Assembly (NCBI GenBank): GCA_023299945.1 | Contig: JALZVZ010000246.1 | Location: forward strand, 1-8,898 | Length of the DNA: 8,898 nt | Direction: 5' to 3' | Source: Altererythrobacter sp. | Lineage (GTDB): Bacteria; Pseudomonadota; Alphaproteobacteria; Sphingomonadales; Sphingomonadaceae | Shown here: positions 1-5,689 of the stretch, piece after piece | Numbering within the stretch: the stretch's first letter is position 1 | How the letters are laid out: each line of letters starts with the position of its first letter | Notes under the pieces: model-generated | Database searches by the model: none | What the model was told of the DNA's origin: nothing | What the model saw: only the letters and a program-made list of their open reading frames with translations | Made by a program: the position numbers and the translations under genes

Positions 1-653
1 GCCTGCACACCCACCACATCCAAATCTGGTTTGAGCGCGCGGGTAACTGTGGCCATGCCAGACATTAAACCGCCGCCGCCAATGGGCGTAACAATACAAT
101 CTAGCCCAGGCTGATCTTCCAACATTTCCAGCGCGACCGTGCCTTGGCCGGCGGCCACATGGGGATGGTCGAAGGGGTGAACAAAGCTGAGGCCCAGTTC
201 TTTTTCCAGCTGGCGCGCATGGGCATAAGCCTCGTCAAAAGTCTCGCCTTCCAGCACGACTTTGCCGCCCACGCTTTCTGTTTGCATGATCTTCACCGTC
301 GGCGTGGTGCGCGGCATAACGATCGTGACCGGCACGCCAAGCCGCGTCCCATGATAAGAAAGCCCTTGGCTGTGATTGCCAGCCGATGCTGCAATGACGC
401 CGCGCTCGCGTTTTGCTGGGTCCATCAATAGCAATGCGTTCAATGCCCCGCGCTCTTTATAAGCAGCGGTGAATTGCAAGTTTTCAAACTTGAGCCATAT
501 TTCCGCGCCCGAAATATTCGACAAGGTCTGCGAGTGCATCATTGGCGTGCGCACAATGGCATCACCAATGCGCGCCGCAGCTGCGCGAACATCATCGAGG
601 GTTAAGGCGCTGAGCGCTTCTTCGGAGCTGGCATAGGCCGCTGGCTTTGTCAT
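1..653 (-). CDS. ilvA: Threonine/serine dehydratase (threonine ammonia-lyase), C-terminal part off the window
   Basis: Fold-type II PLP enzyme, expected to deaminate threonine to 2-oxobutyrate, the first committed step of isoleucine synthesis, in the cytoplasm. Only the first 217 residues are in the window. The PLP lysine is K66 in AAYKERGALN. SAGNHSQG (90-97) is the substrate-binding loop, and GGGGLMSG (192-199) is the glycine-rich loop that holds the PLP phosphate. FVHPFDHPHVAAGQGT (157-172) is also typical. The start at ATG 653 gives MTKPAAYASS and places the family's usual LDDVRAAAARI segment at residues 19-29; no clear Shine-Dalgarno precedes it. Whether a C-terminal ACT-like regulatory domain follows, as in biosynthetic IlvA, cannot be seen. 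A catabolic threonine dehydratase or serine dehydratase remains possible. It is transcribed divergently from the reductase at 740. Confidence 0.93.
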   Translation of the reverse strand, partial: MTKPAAYASSEEALSALTLDDVRAAAARIGDAIVRTPMMHSQTLSNISGAEIWLKFENLQFTAAYKERGALNALLLMDPAKRERGVIAASAGNHSQGLSYHGTRLGVPVTIVMPRTTPTVKIMQTESVGGKVVLEGETFDEAYAHARQLEKELGLSFVHPFDHPHVAAGQGTVALEMLEDQPGLDCIVTPIGGGGLMSGMATVTRALKPDLDVVGVQ

Positions 654-739
654 AATGGCCGCTGCGATAAGGCTTTGAAGGCCGCCCTGCAATGTGGTTT
701 CGCTTGCATCGCCGAAAATTGGATTTAATCCCGCTTTCC
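654..739. promoter_or_regulatory. Divergent intergenic region between ilvA and the reductase gene
   Basis: These 86 bp must carry the promoters of both divergent units unless promoters lie inside the genes. A short palindrome, GGATTTAATCC (721-731), sits just before the rightward start and contains TTTAAT (724-729), which could serve as a -10 element. If so, transcription would begin only a few bases before the ATG at 740. The possible -35, TTGCAT (704-709), has a spacer of only 14 bp, so this assignment is weak. No Shine-Dalgarno is visible for either gene. Confidence 0.35.
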
Positions 740-1654
740 ATGAGCAATTCAAAAACTGTCGCATTCTTAGGATTGGGCGTCATGGGCGCACCAATGGCGG
801 GGCATTTGGCCGCCGCTGGTCACCGTGTGATTGCCTATAATCGCACGCCCTCTCGGGCCGATGCTTGGCTAGCGGCGCAGCAAGCGAAAGGGCACGATGT
901 CCAAACTGCCTCTACTTCGGCTGAGGCTGCGCGCGAGGCAGAGATGGTTTTCGCCTGTGTTGGCAATGATGCAGATTTGAAAAGCATTGCATTTGGACCA
1001 GAGGGCGCGCTTGATGCGATGGCGGCGGGCACGCTGTTTGTTGATCACACCACAGTGTCTGCCAATATGGCGCGGATCGTTGATGATGAAGCGCGCGCTC
1101 GCGGGCTATCCGCGATCGATGCGCCGGTTTCAGGCGGTCAAGCAGGCGCAGAAAATGGCCAGCTGGCGATAATGTGCGGCGGCAGCATAGAGGCGATGGC
1201 TCGCGCCACCCCTGTGATGGATGCCTATGCCAAGTCCATCGTCCATGTCGGCGATGCGGGTGCTGGGCAAACGGCCAAGATGGCCAACCAAATGTGTATC
1301 GCAGGCATTCTGGCTGGACTTTCCGAAGCCATGCGGCTGGCCGAGGCAGCAGGCCTCGACATGGACAAAACCTATGAGGCCATATCGGGCGGCGCGGCCC
1401 AAAGCTGGCAAATGAACAATCGCTGGGAGACCATGGCCAAGGGCGAGTTTGATTTCGGCTTTGCGATTGATTGGATGCGCAAGGATTTGGGCTATGCCTT
1501 GGATGAGGCGCGCGGGCTTGGACTGTCCTCGCCCATTTCTTCGCTCGTCGATCAATTCTATGCTGAGGTTCAAGCCGATGGCGGCGGCCGCAAAGACACG
1601 AGCGCGCTGATATCGCGCCTACCCAAGGGTCCAGCAAAAGGAGGCGCATCATGA
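740..1654 (+). CDS. NAD(P)-dependent beta-hydroxyacid dehydrogenase (3-hydroxyisobutyrate dehydrogenase/MmsB-like)
   Basis: A 304-residue member of the 3-hydroxyisobutyrate/6-phosphogluconate dehydrogenase superfamily, which oxidises beta-hydroxyacids or reduces the matching semialdehydes in the cytoplasm. The Rossmann loop is GLGVMGAPMAGHL (11-23). NRT (34-36) after the second strand favours NADP(H), because the arginine usually contacts the 2'-phosphate. The substrate-binding segment DAPVSGGQAGAENG spans 127-140, and the catalytic lysine is K180 in GAGQTAKMANQ. The C-terminal helical domain contains GAAQSWQM and FDFGFAIDWMRKDLG. Length is normal. ATG 740 was chosen over ATG 692 because family members start a few residues before this Rossmann strand. 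The stop overlaps the next start (ATGA), suggesting an operon with the amidohydrolase. True substrate unknown: 3-hydroxyisobutyrate, tartronate semialdehyde, or succinic semialdehyde/glyoxylate are all possible. Confidence 0.92.
   Translation: MSNSKTVAFLGLGVMGAPMAGHLAAAGHRVIAYNRTPSRADAWLAAQQAKGHDVQTASTSAEAAREAEMVFACVGNDADLKSIAFGPEGALDAMAAGTLFVDHTTVSANMARIVDDEARARGLSAIDAPVSGGQAGAENGQLAIMCGGSIEAMARATPVMDAYAKSIVHVGDAGAGQTAKMANQMCIAGILAGLSEAMRLAEAAGLDMDKTYEAISGGAAQSWQMNNRWETMAKGEFDFGFAIDWMRKDLGYALDEARGLGLSSPISSLVDQFYAEVQADGGGRKDTSALISRLPKGPAKGGAS
1638..1644 (+). promoter_or_regulatory. Strong Shine-Dalgarno for the amidohydrolase
   Basis: AAGGAGG lies inside the last codons of the upstream reductase gene, 6 nt before ATG 1651. 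It supports that start and suggests the second gene can recruit ribosomes itself as well as by coupling through the ATGA overlap. Confidence 0.85.
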
Positions 1655-3315
1655 TCCGCCACTTCGCAAAAGGCTTGATTGCAGCGGCTGCGATTATGGC
1701 TGCACCTGTTTCTGCCGATACGCTCGTCGACAATGTCGAGGGCATTACGATTGGCAAAACCGGTGAATTGGAACGTTTCACCGCTTTGGTCATCGCAGAT
1801 GATGGCACCATTCGCGCTGTCATCAAGAGCGGAGACACGCTGCCAGAGGGTATTGATTACCGCGAAGACGGCGGCGGCAAAATCATGCTGCCCGGCATGA
1901 TTGATGCCCACGCCCATATAATGGGGATCGGGATTGGCGCGTTGACGCTGGATTTGTCTGAGACCAATTCTTTGGAAGAGGCATTGGGTGCGATCAAAGC
2001 CTTTTCCGATGCCAACCCGTCGCGCCCATGGATTTTGGGCCGTGGCTGGAACCAAGAGAAATGGGGACTTGGCCGCTTTCCCACCGCCGCAGAATTGGAC
2101 GCAGTGACCGGCGAGCGCCCGACGTACTTAGCGCGCGTCGATGGCCATGCAGGCTGGGCCAATAGCGCCGCGATGCGGGCAGCGAATGTTTCGGCAAAAA
2201 GCACTTCGCCCACCGGCGGCCGCATTATTCGCTCGACCGGAACCCGCGCGCCATCGGGCGTGTTTGTTGATGCTGCTGAAGTGCTGATCACCTCCGCTAT
2301 CCCCGCCCCTCGCGCCGCTGAAAATGATCTCGCCTTGCAAAAGGCGCAGCAAGTCCTGCATTCCTACGGCGTCACAGCGGCGGCTGACATGGGCACATCG
2401 CAGCAGGATTGGAATACGTTTCGGCGCGCGGGTGATAACGGCACGCTAACCCTGCGAATCATGTCCTATGCCACGGACGTCGACACGATGGCATTGGTTG
2501 CTGGGCCCGCTCCAACACGCTGGCTCTATAATGACCGTCTGCGCATGAACGGGGTAAAGCTTTACCTAGACGGCGCATTGGGATCGCGCGGCGCAGTGCT
2601 TAAATCGCCTTATGCCGATGAAGCGAATAATAAGGGCCTCCCGCTTTTGACTTCGGCCCAATTGCGCAATTTGATGAGCCGCGCCGCGTTGAGCAATTTC
2701 CAATTGGCAGTGCATGCGATTGGCGACGGGGCAAATGCCGATATCTTGTCAGCAGTGGCAGAGCTCAGCACCTCATATGAAGGCGATCGGCGTTGGCGCG
2801 TTGAACATGCACAAATCGTTGATCCAGCGGATATTGCGGCCTTTGGGAAACATGGCATCATCGCCTCTATGCAACCTACCCATCAAACCTCTGACCGCTT
2901 GATGGCAGAAGCCCGCCTTGGCGAAGAACGGCTCGGCGGTGCCTATGCTTGGCGGTCAATTGCTGAGGCAGGCGCTAAATTGGCCTTTGGTTCTGATGCA
3001 CCGGTTGAGCGGCCCGATCCCTGGGCAGGTATAGCAGCGGCGATCAGCCGTACTGATGCCAATGGTGAACCATTTGGCGGTTGGCGCGCCTCTGAAACCG
3101 TATCACGCATCCAAGCGCTGAAGGCTTTTACTGCTGATGCGGCCTTTGCAGGATTCGCCGATGGCCGGTTTGGGCGGCTGGTTGAGGGCGAACGCGCCGA
3201 TTTCATCTTGATCGACAACGACCCATTTCTTGCCTCACCGCAAAAAATTCGCACAACGAAAGTCAGCCAAACATGGATTGGCGGGGTGAAAGTTTACGAA
3301 TCGCAGGCGCAATAG
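1651..3315 (+). CDS. Exported metal-dependent amidohydrolase (amidohydrolase family 3, YtcJ-like)
   Basis: A 554-residue amidohydrolase of the YtcJ/NfdA-like branch, which hydrolyses C-N bonds of amides or related compounds with a metal-bound water. The first 22 residues form a Sec signal peptide (RHFAKG basic start, Ala-rich core, likely cut at VSA-DT), so the enzyme should be periplasmic. Metal-site candidates are H87 and H89 (LPGMIDAHAHI), H355 (AVHAIGDG), H386 (RVEHAQ) and D449 (FGSDAPVE). K303 in MNGVKLYLDGALGSRG sits where this branch has a conserved lysine. RGWNQEKW (131-138), DGHAGWANSAA (164-174) and the C-terminal ADFILIDNDPF (517-527) are further family hallmarks. The length is normal and all key residues are present. 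The substrate is unknown. It overlaps the reductase by 4 bp, so both are probably expressed together although they act in different compartments. Confidence 0.92.
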   Translation: MIRHFAKGLIAAAAIMAAPVSADTLVDNVEGITIGKTGELERFTALVIADDGTIRAVIKSGDTLPEGIDYREDGGGKIMLPGMIDAHAHIMGIGIGALTLDLSETNSLEEALGAIKAFSDANPSRPWILGRGWNQEKWGLGRFPTAAELDAVTGERPTYLARVDGHAGWANSAAMRAANVSAKSTSPTGGRIIRSTGTRAPSGVFVDAAEVLITSAIPAPRAAENDLALQKAQQVLHSYGVTAAADMGTSQQDWNTFRRAGDNGTLTLRIMSYATDVDTMALVAGPAPTRWLYNDRLRMNGVKLYLDGALGSRGAVLKSPYADEANNKGLPLLTSAQLRNLMSRAALSNFQLAVHAIGDGANADILSAVAELSTSYEGDRRWRVEHAQIVDPADIAAFGKHGIIASMQPTHQTSDRLMAEARLGEERLGGAYAWRSIAEAGAKLAFGSDAPVERPDPWAGIAAAISRTDANGEPFGGWRASETVSRIQALKAFTADAAFAGFADGRFGRLVEGERADFILIDNDPFLASPQKIRTTKVSQTWIGGVKVYESQAQ

Positions 3316-3640
3316 CGGTTCAATTGCGTTGCACTGCAGCAACAAAATATGGGATCGCATGAATTTCGTCGCAATTTACCCCCTGTTAAGCTTGTAAACG
3401 CTAAGGAACTACAGACAAACGCTGGGCCCTTGGGTAATTCCTCCAAAGAGCGGCACTTTGCCAATCAATCGATACGCTTTGCCACCTCGAAAAAGGGGCT
3501 TTGCTTAGAAGGTTAAAACAACGTGAGAGCCGAAAAGGCAGTGCTAGAGTTTTTATAGAGCTGTTTTGGAAGTTTGATCGAAAAACGTCGCGTACTTACT
3601 ATATTGAACCGTTATTATCGCTTAATTGAAATTGTCTTGG
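3316..3640. other. Non-coding, AT-richer intergenic stretch
   Basis: No convincing gene lies here on either strand. It contains a weak stem-loop after the amidohydrolase stop (GTTGC 3328-3332 with GCAAC 3339-3343) that lacks a T-run and is not a convincing terminator. It also holds three CTTTGC direct repeats (3456, 3477, 3499). A promoter for the downstream small gene, or an unannotated small RNA, could sit here, but neither can be shown. Confidence 0.5.
3456..3504 (+). repeat. Three CTTTGC direct repeats at 21-22 bp spacing
   Basis: CTTTGCCA begins at 3456 and again at 3477, and CTTTGC recurs at 3499, giving steps of 21 and 22 bp. That is about two helical turns, as expected if copies of one regulator bind the same DNA face. 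The copies are short, so chance remains a real alternative. Confidence 0.3.
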
Positions 3641-3656
3641 TTTGATTTGTATCAAA
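3641..3656. promoter_or_regulatory. Perfect FNR/FixK/ANR-type binding site
   Basis: TTTGAT-TTGT-ATCAAA is a perfect 6-bp inverted repeat. Its inner part, TTGAT-N4-ATCAA (3642-3655), matches the FNR/FixK consensus at all ten fixed bases. The centre (3648.5) lies about 95 bp before the small gene's ATG at 3744. By known biology, an oxygen- or NO-responsive CRP/FNR-family regulator would bind it; which regulator this organism has is not visible here. Confidence 0.55.
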
Positions 3657-3673
3657 TTGCGACAAAAATAGGG

Positions 3674-3702
3674 TTGAAAGGTCGGCATAGCTGGACTATT
3701 GC
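3674..3702 (+). promoter_or_regulatory. Possible promoter of the small membrane-protein gene
   Basis: TTGAAA (3674-3679) and TATTGC (3697-3702) are separated by 17 bp, giving a good -35 and a poor -10. Transcription would then start near 3709, placing the FNR-type palindrome about 60 bp upstream, where class I activators of this family commonly bind. The poor -10 would suit an activator-dependent promoter, but the assignment is tentative. Confidence 0.25.
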
Positions 3703-3730
3703 GACCAAGAAGTTGAATTTTGAAGCTCCT

Positions 3731-3737
3731 AAGGAGA
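3731..3737 (+). promoter_or_regulatory. Strong Shine-Dalgarno of the small gene
   Basis: AAGGAGA stands 6 nt before ATG 3744. It fixes this ATG as the start rather than the in-frame TTG at 3720, which lies upstream of the ribosome site. Confidence 0.85.
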
Positions 3738-3743
3738 GTATTT

Positions 3744-3965
3744 ATGAAGATCCGTAACCTCGTTGTAGCAACTGCTGCAATTTCACTGGCTGCTGCACCT
3801 GCCGTAGCTGAAGCAACTGCTGACCGCGCAACCGCACCGGTTGAAGGCCAGAGCGAACTTGAAGGTGGCTCAGGCCTCATCATTGCTCTTCTGGCTGCTG
3901 CTGCAATCATTGCTGGCATCGTGATCGCTGCTGACGGCGGCGACGACGAACCACTTAGCGCCTGA
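3744..3965 (+). CDS. Small exported or membrane peptide with acidic C-terminus, function unknown
   Basis: A 73-residue protein not assigned to a characterised family; similar small proteins occur, from memory, in Sphingomonadales. Residues 1-22 form a signal peptide (KIR start, hydrophobic core, likely cut at AVA-EA). Residues 23-42 are a polar, acidic linker (DRATAPVEGQSELEGG). Residues 43-63 form an alanine/isoleucine-rich transmembrane segment with an AxxxG packing motif (A54-G58). The tail DGGDDEPLSA is acidic with no basic residue. Expression signals are strong: a good Shine-Dalgarno, a terminator 25 nt after the stop, and alanine codons 12 GCT, 7 GCA, 2 GCC and no GCG, unlike the neighbours. 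It appears monocistronic, facing tatC. A small structural or regulatory membrane peptide is more likely than an enzyme. A toxin-like role is possible but nothing supports it directly. Confidence 0.85.
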   Translation: MKIRNLVVATAAISLAAAPAVAEATADRATAPVEGQSELEGGSGLIIALLAAAAIIAGIVIAADGGDDEPLSA

Positions 3966-3990
3966 TTTAAATACCAGGTTAAACGTTTTG

Positions 3991-4017
3991 GGGGCTTCCT
4001 TTCGGGAGCCCCTTTTT
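3991..4017 (+). terminator. Rho-independent terminator of the small gene
   Basis: GGGGCTTCC (3991-3999) pairs with GGGAGCCCC (4004-4012) across a TTTC loop. This gives nine pairs, one of them G-U, followed by five T. On the opposite strand the wobble becomes an A-C mismatch and no T-run follows, so it mainly serves the rightward small gene and not tatC. Confidence 0.93.
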
Positions 4018-4051
4018 CGTGGGTGAGTGCATTTTCCTAAAGCAGTTTAAT

Positions 4052-4066
4052 GGCGCAATGTGCGCC
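4052..4066. repeat. Short perfect inverted repeat between the convergent genes
   Basis: GGCGCA-ATG-TGCGCC forms a 6-bp GC-rich stem 72 bp beyond the tatC stop. Read leftwards it could form a hairpin in the tat mRNA 3' end, but only a mixed sequence (ATTAAACTGCTTT) follows, so it is a poor intrinsic terminator. Confidence 0.4.
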
Positions 4067-4067
4067 G

Positions 4068-4095
4068 GCTTCAAATTTAAACTTGGGGTTGAAGC
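4068..4095. repeat. Inverted repeat GCTTCAA/TTGAAGC
   Basis: Perfect 7-bp arms (4068-4074 and 4089-4095) flank a 14-bp AT-rich loop, 44 bp past the tatC stop. It may be a 3' stem-loop of the tat transcript or a protein site; nothing decides between them. Confidence 0.35.
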
Positions 4096-4138
4096 GATGC
4101 CTACGGGCGCAACAAGCTTTGCCCAGCTAGAATGCGAG

Positions 4139-4948
4139 CTAATCGGAAACAGCCTCTTCATCCGATTCAGCTTCCTCGCTCGATTCGTCATCTTTCGCCA
4201 ATGGCTGTTGAAACCGCATCACAATCAATGCCCCTTCAAACAATAACAGCAGCGGAACAGCCAAAATCAGCTGCGAGCCAGGATCAGGCGGCGTGACAAT
4301 CGCGGCCAATGCTACAACACCAACAATCACATAGCGCCGCGCACCAGCCAATTGCTCACGCGTCACAATGCCTGCTCGGTTGAGCAGCAACAGCAATACC
4401 GGCAGCAGAAAACTAATCCCAAACGCGAGGATGAACTGCATTACCAGCCCCAAGTAAGAGCCCGCCGACGGTAGAGCCTCAATGCTTAGGCCGCCCGCCT
4501 CCCCTTCAAATCCGAGGAACCATTTAAACGCGGTCGGCATAACCACGAAATATGCGAGCGCAGCCCCGCTTGTAAAAAGCACCGGCGTTGCAATGATAAA
4601 GGGCAGGAATGCCTTCTTTTCCTTGGCATAAAGCCCCGGGGCGACAAACGCCCAAAGCTGGTTGGCGATCAAAGGAAAAGATACAAAGAAACCAGCAAAT
4701 AATGCCACTTTCAGCTCGACAAAGAACACTTCGTAAAGCTGAGTGAAGATCAGCTGCCCTTCTCCTTCAGGAAAAGCATTTTTCAGCGGCTGGACCAGAA
4801 ATCCAAGAATTTCATCGGCGAAGAAGAAACAGACACAAAAGCCGATCAGCAGAAAGGCAATCGCACGCACTAGCCGCGTGCGCAGCTCAACCAAATGCTC
4901 AAGCAGCGGTGCCTGTGTCTCGTCGATATCGCGCAATTTGGAAACCAT
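4139..4948 (-). CDS. tatC: Sec-independent protein translocase TatC
   Basis: Core multispanning subunit of the twin-arginine translocase. With TatB it recognises the twin-arginine signal peptide of folded proteins at the inner membrane. The 269-residue protein shows the expected hydrophobic segments (about 26-46, 75-100, 115-140, 165-190, 206-220 and 225-245), consistent with six helices. The N-terminal HLVELR (18-23) and PGLYAKE (104-110, with the conserved glutamate E110) are the classic cytoplasmic signal-binding elements. TPPDP (219-223) lies in the last periplasmic turn. The C-terminal tail after 251 is strongly acidic (DDESSEEAESDEEAVSD), longer than in E. coli. It is the last gene of tatABC, 3 bp after tatB, so translation is probably coupled. 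No good terminator follows on this strand. Confidence 0.97.
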   Translation of the reverse strand: MVSKLRDIDETQAPLLEHLVELRTRLVRAIAFLLIGFCVCFFFADEILGFLVQPLKNAFPEGEGQLIFTQLYEVFFVELKVALFAGFFVSFPLIANQLWAFVAPGLYAKEKKAFLPFIIATPVLFTSGAALAYFVVMPTAFKWFLGFEGEAGGLSIEALPSAGSYLGLVMQFILAFGISFLLPVLLLLLNRAGIVTREQLAGARRYVIVGVVALAAIVTPPDPGSQLILAVPLLLLFEGALIVMRFQQPLAKDDESSEEAESDEEAVSD

Positions 4949-4951
4949 AAT

Positions 4952-5344
4952 TTAGGCCTCACCCTTGGGCTCAGATGCATCATCCGCTTCTACATCTGAA
5001 GACTGATCATAGGCAGCAGGCGGCCCAATCATTTCTTCGCCCAACTCCGAATCCATATTGGGTGCAGGATCGTCAGCATCCAAGGTGCTTTCAGCGCTCG
5101 CGCCCAAAGCTGGCGCTTTGGCCATGATTGCCTCGTTCTGCTCTTTCCACTTCTTCTCCATGTCTTCCAGTTCCGCCTCGCGGATCATGGAATCGAAGCC
5201 GGTACGAAATTGGCTGGAAACTTGGCGAACCTTGCCAATCCAGCGCCCTGCCATACGCAGTGCCACGGGCATATCCTTGGGGCCGATCACGATGACCGCC
5301 ACAATGACTATGACCAGAAGTTCTGCTGCGCCGAGATCAAACAT
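4952..5344 (-). CDS. tatB: Sec-independent protein translocase TatB
   Basis: TatB subunit, which pairs with TatC to form the twin-arginine signal-peptide receptor. In its 130 residues, the N-terminal MFDLGAAELLVI carries the conserved glutamate E8. A single membrane helix (about 5-20) ends at the conserved G21-P22 hinge. An amphipathic helix follows (PVALRMAGRWIGKVR and onwards), then a charged coiled region (EAELEDMEKKWKEQNEAI) and an acidic, probably disordered tail. The FDLG start and the GP hinge followed by KDMP separate it from TatA. A 28-bp gap follows tatA and a 3-bp gap precedes tatC; the Shine-Dalgarno is weak. Confidence 0.95.
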   Translation of the reverse strand: MFDLGAAELLVIVIVAVIVIGPKDMPVALRMAGRWIGKVRQVSSQFRTGFDSMIREAELEDMEKKWKEQNEAIMAKAPALGASAESTLDADDPAPNMDSELGEEMIGPPAAYDQSSDVEADDASEPKGEA

Positions 5345-5372
5345 GCCAGTTTACGCGCCGCGCCCCTCTGGT

Positions 5373-5627
5373 TCAGTCGGCTTTGCCGCTTGGCTGGGAA
5401 GAGGCCGCGTCTTTGGTGGAGGCCTTCGCATCTTTGGCTGAGCTTTCGATTTGAGCTGCAGGTTTGTCGGAATCGGAAGAAACGTTCGCCTCTTCCTCAT
5501 TCATACCCTTTTTGAAGCTGGAGATACCCTTGCCGAAATCACCCATCATTTCAGAAATGCGCCCGCGCCCAAACAAGACGAGGACAACAACTGCGATAAT
5601 GGCGATCTGCCAGACACTAAGACCCAT
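5373..5627 (-). CDS. tatA: Sec-independent protein translocase TatA
   Basis: The pore-forming TatA subunit, which oligomerises at TatBC to let folded proteins cross the inner membrane. It has 84 residues: a short N-terminal membrane helix ([17 protein letters not shown], 4-20), the hinge, and the amphipathic helix [20 protein letters not shown] (22-41) with the conserved F31-G32. A polar Ser/Lys/Ala/Asp-rich tail follows. Length is normal for TatA/E. It is first of tatABC and starts 62 bp after scpB. That gap contains TATATT (5665-5660, leftward) without a matching -35, so an internal promoter is possible but unproven. Confidence 0.95.
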   Translation of the reverse strand: MGLSVWQIAIIAVVVLVLFGRGRISEMMGDFGKGISSFKKGMNEEEANVSSDSDKPAAQIESSAKDAKASTKDAASSQPSGKAD

Positions 5628-5689
5628 AAGAAGTGCTTTCGATTGGTTTGCTTGAGGGCAATATAGAGGTTTGCACAGCTTAGCGCCAG

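Noticed and set aside
692..739. Upstream ATG 692 as start of the reductase
   Set aside because: It would add 16 residues (MWFRLHRRKLDLIPLS) not seen at the N-terminus of this family; ATG 740 puts the Rossmann strand at the usual position.
912..1838. 308-aa leftward open frame opposite the reductase and amidohydrolase
   Set aside because: It lies wholly opposite two genes with clear catalytic motifs, has Pro/Arg/His/Ser-rich shadow composition and no recognisable domain.
3328..3343. Terminator after the amidohydrolase
   Set aside because: Only a 5-bp stem and no T-run.
3386..3400. CtrA-type site (TTAA-N7-TTAA) at TTAAGCTTGTAAAC
   Set aside because: The second half and the spacing do not match the consensus.
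3523..3558. Short GTG-initiated leader peptide (11 codons, VRAEKAVLEFL)
   Set aside because: Weak and distant Shine-Dalgarno, no regulatory codon run and no attenuator hairpin.
3574..3587. Second FNR-type site near TTGAT 3574-3578
   Set aside because: Only one half-site is present; the opposite half reads AAACG, not ATCAA.
3720..3743. TTG at 3720 as the small-gene start
   Set aside because: The strong Shine-Dalgarno at 3731-3737 lies downstream of it and points to ATG 3744, which also gives a normal signal peptide.
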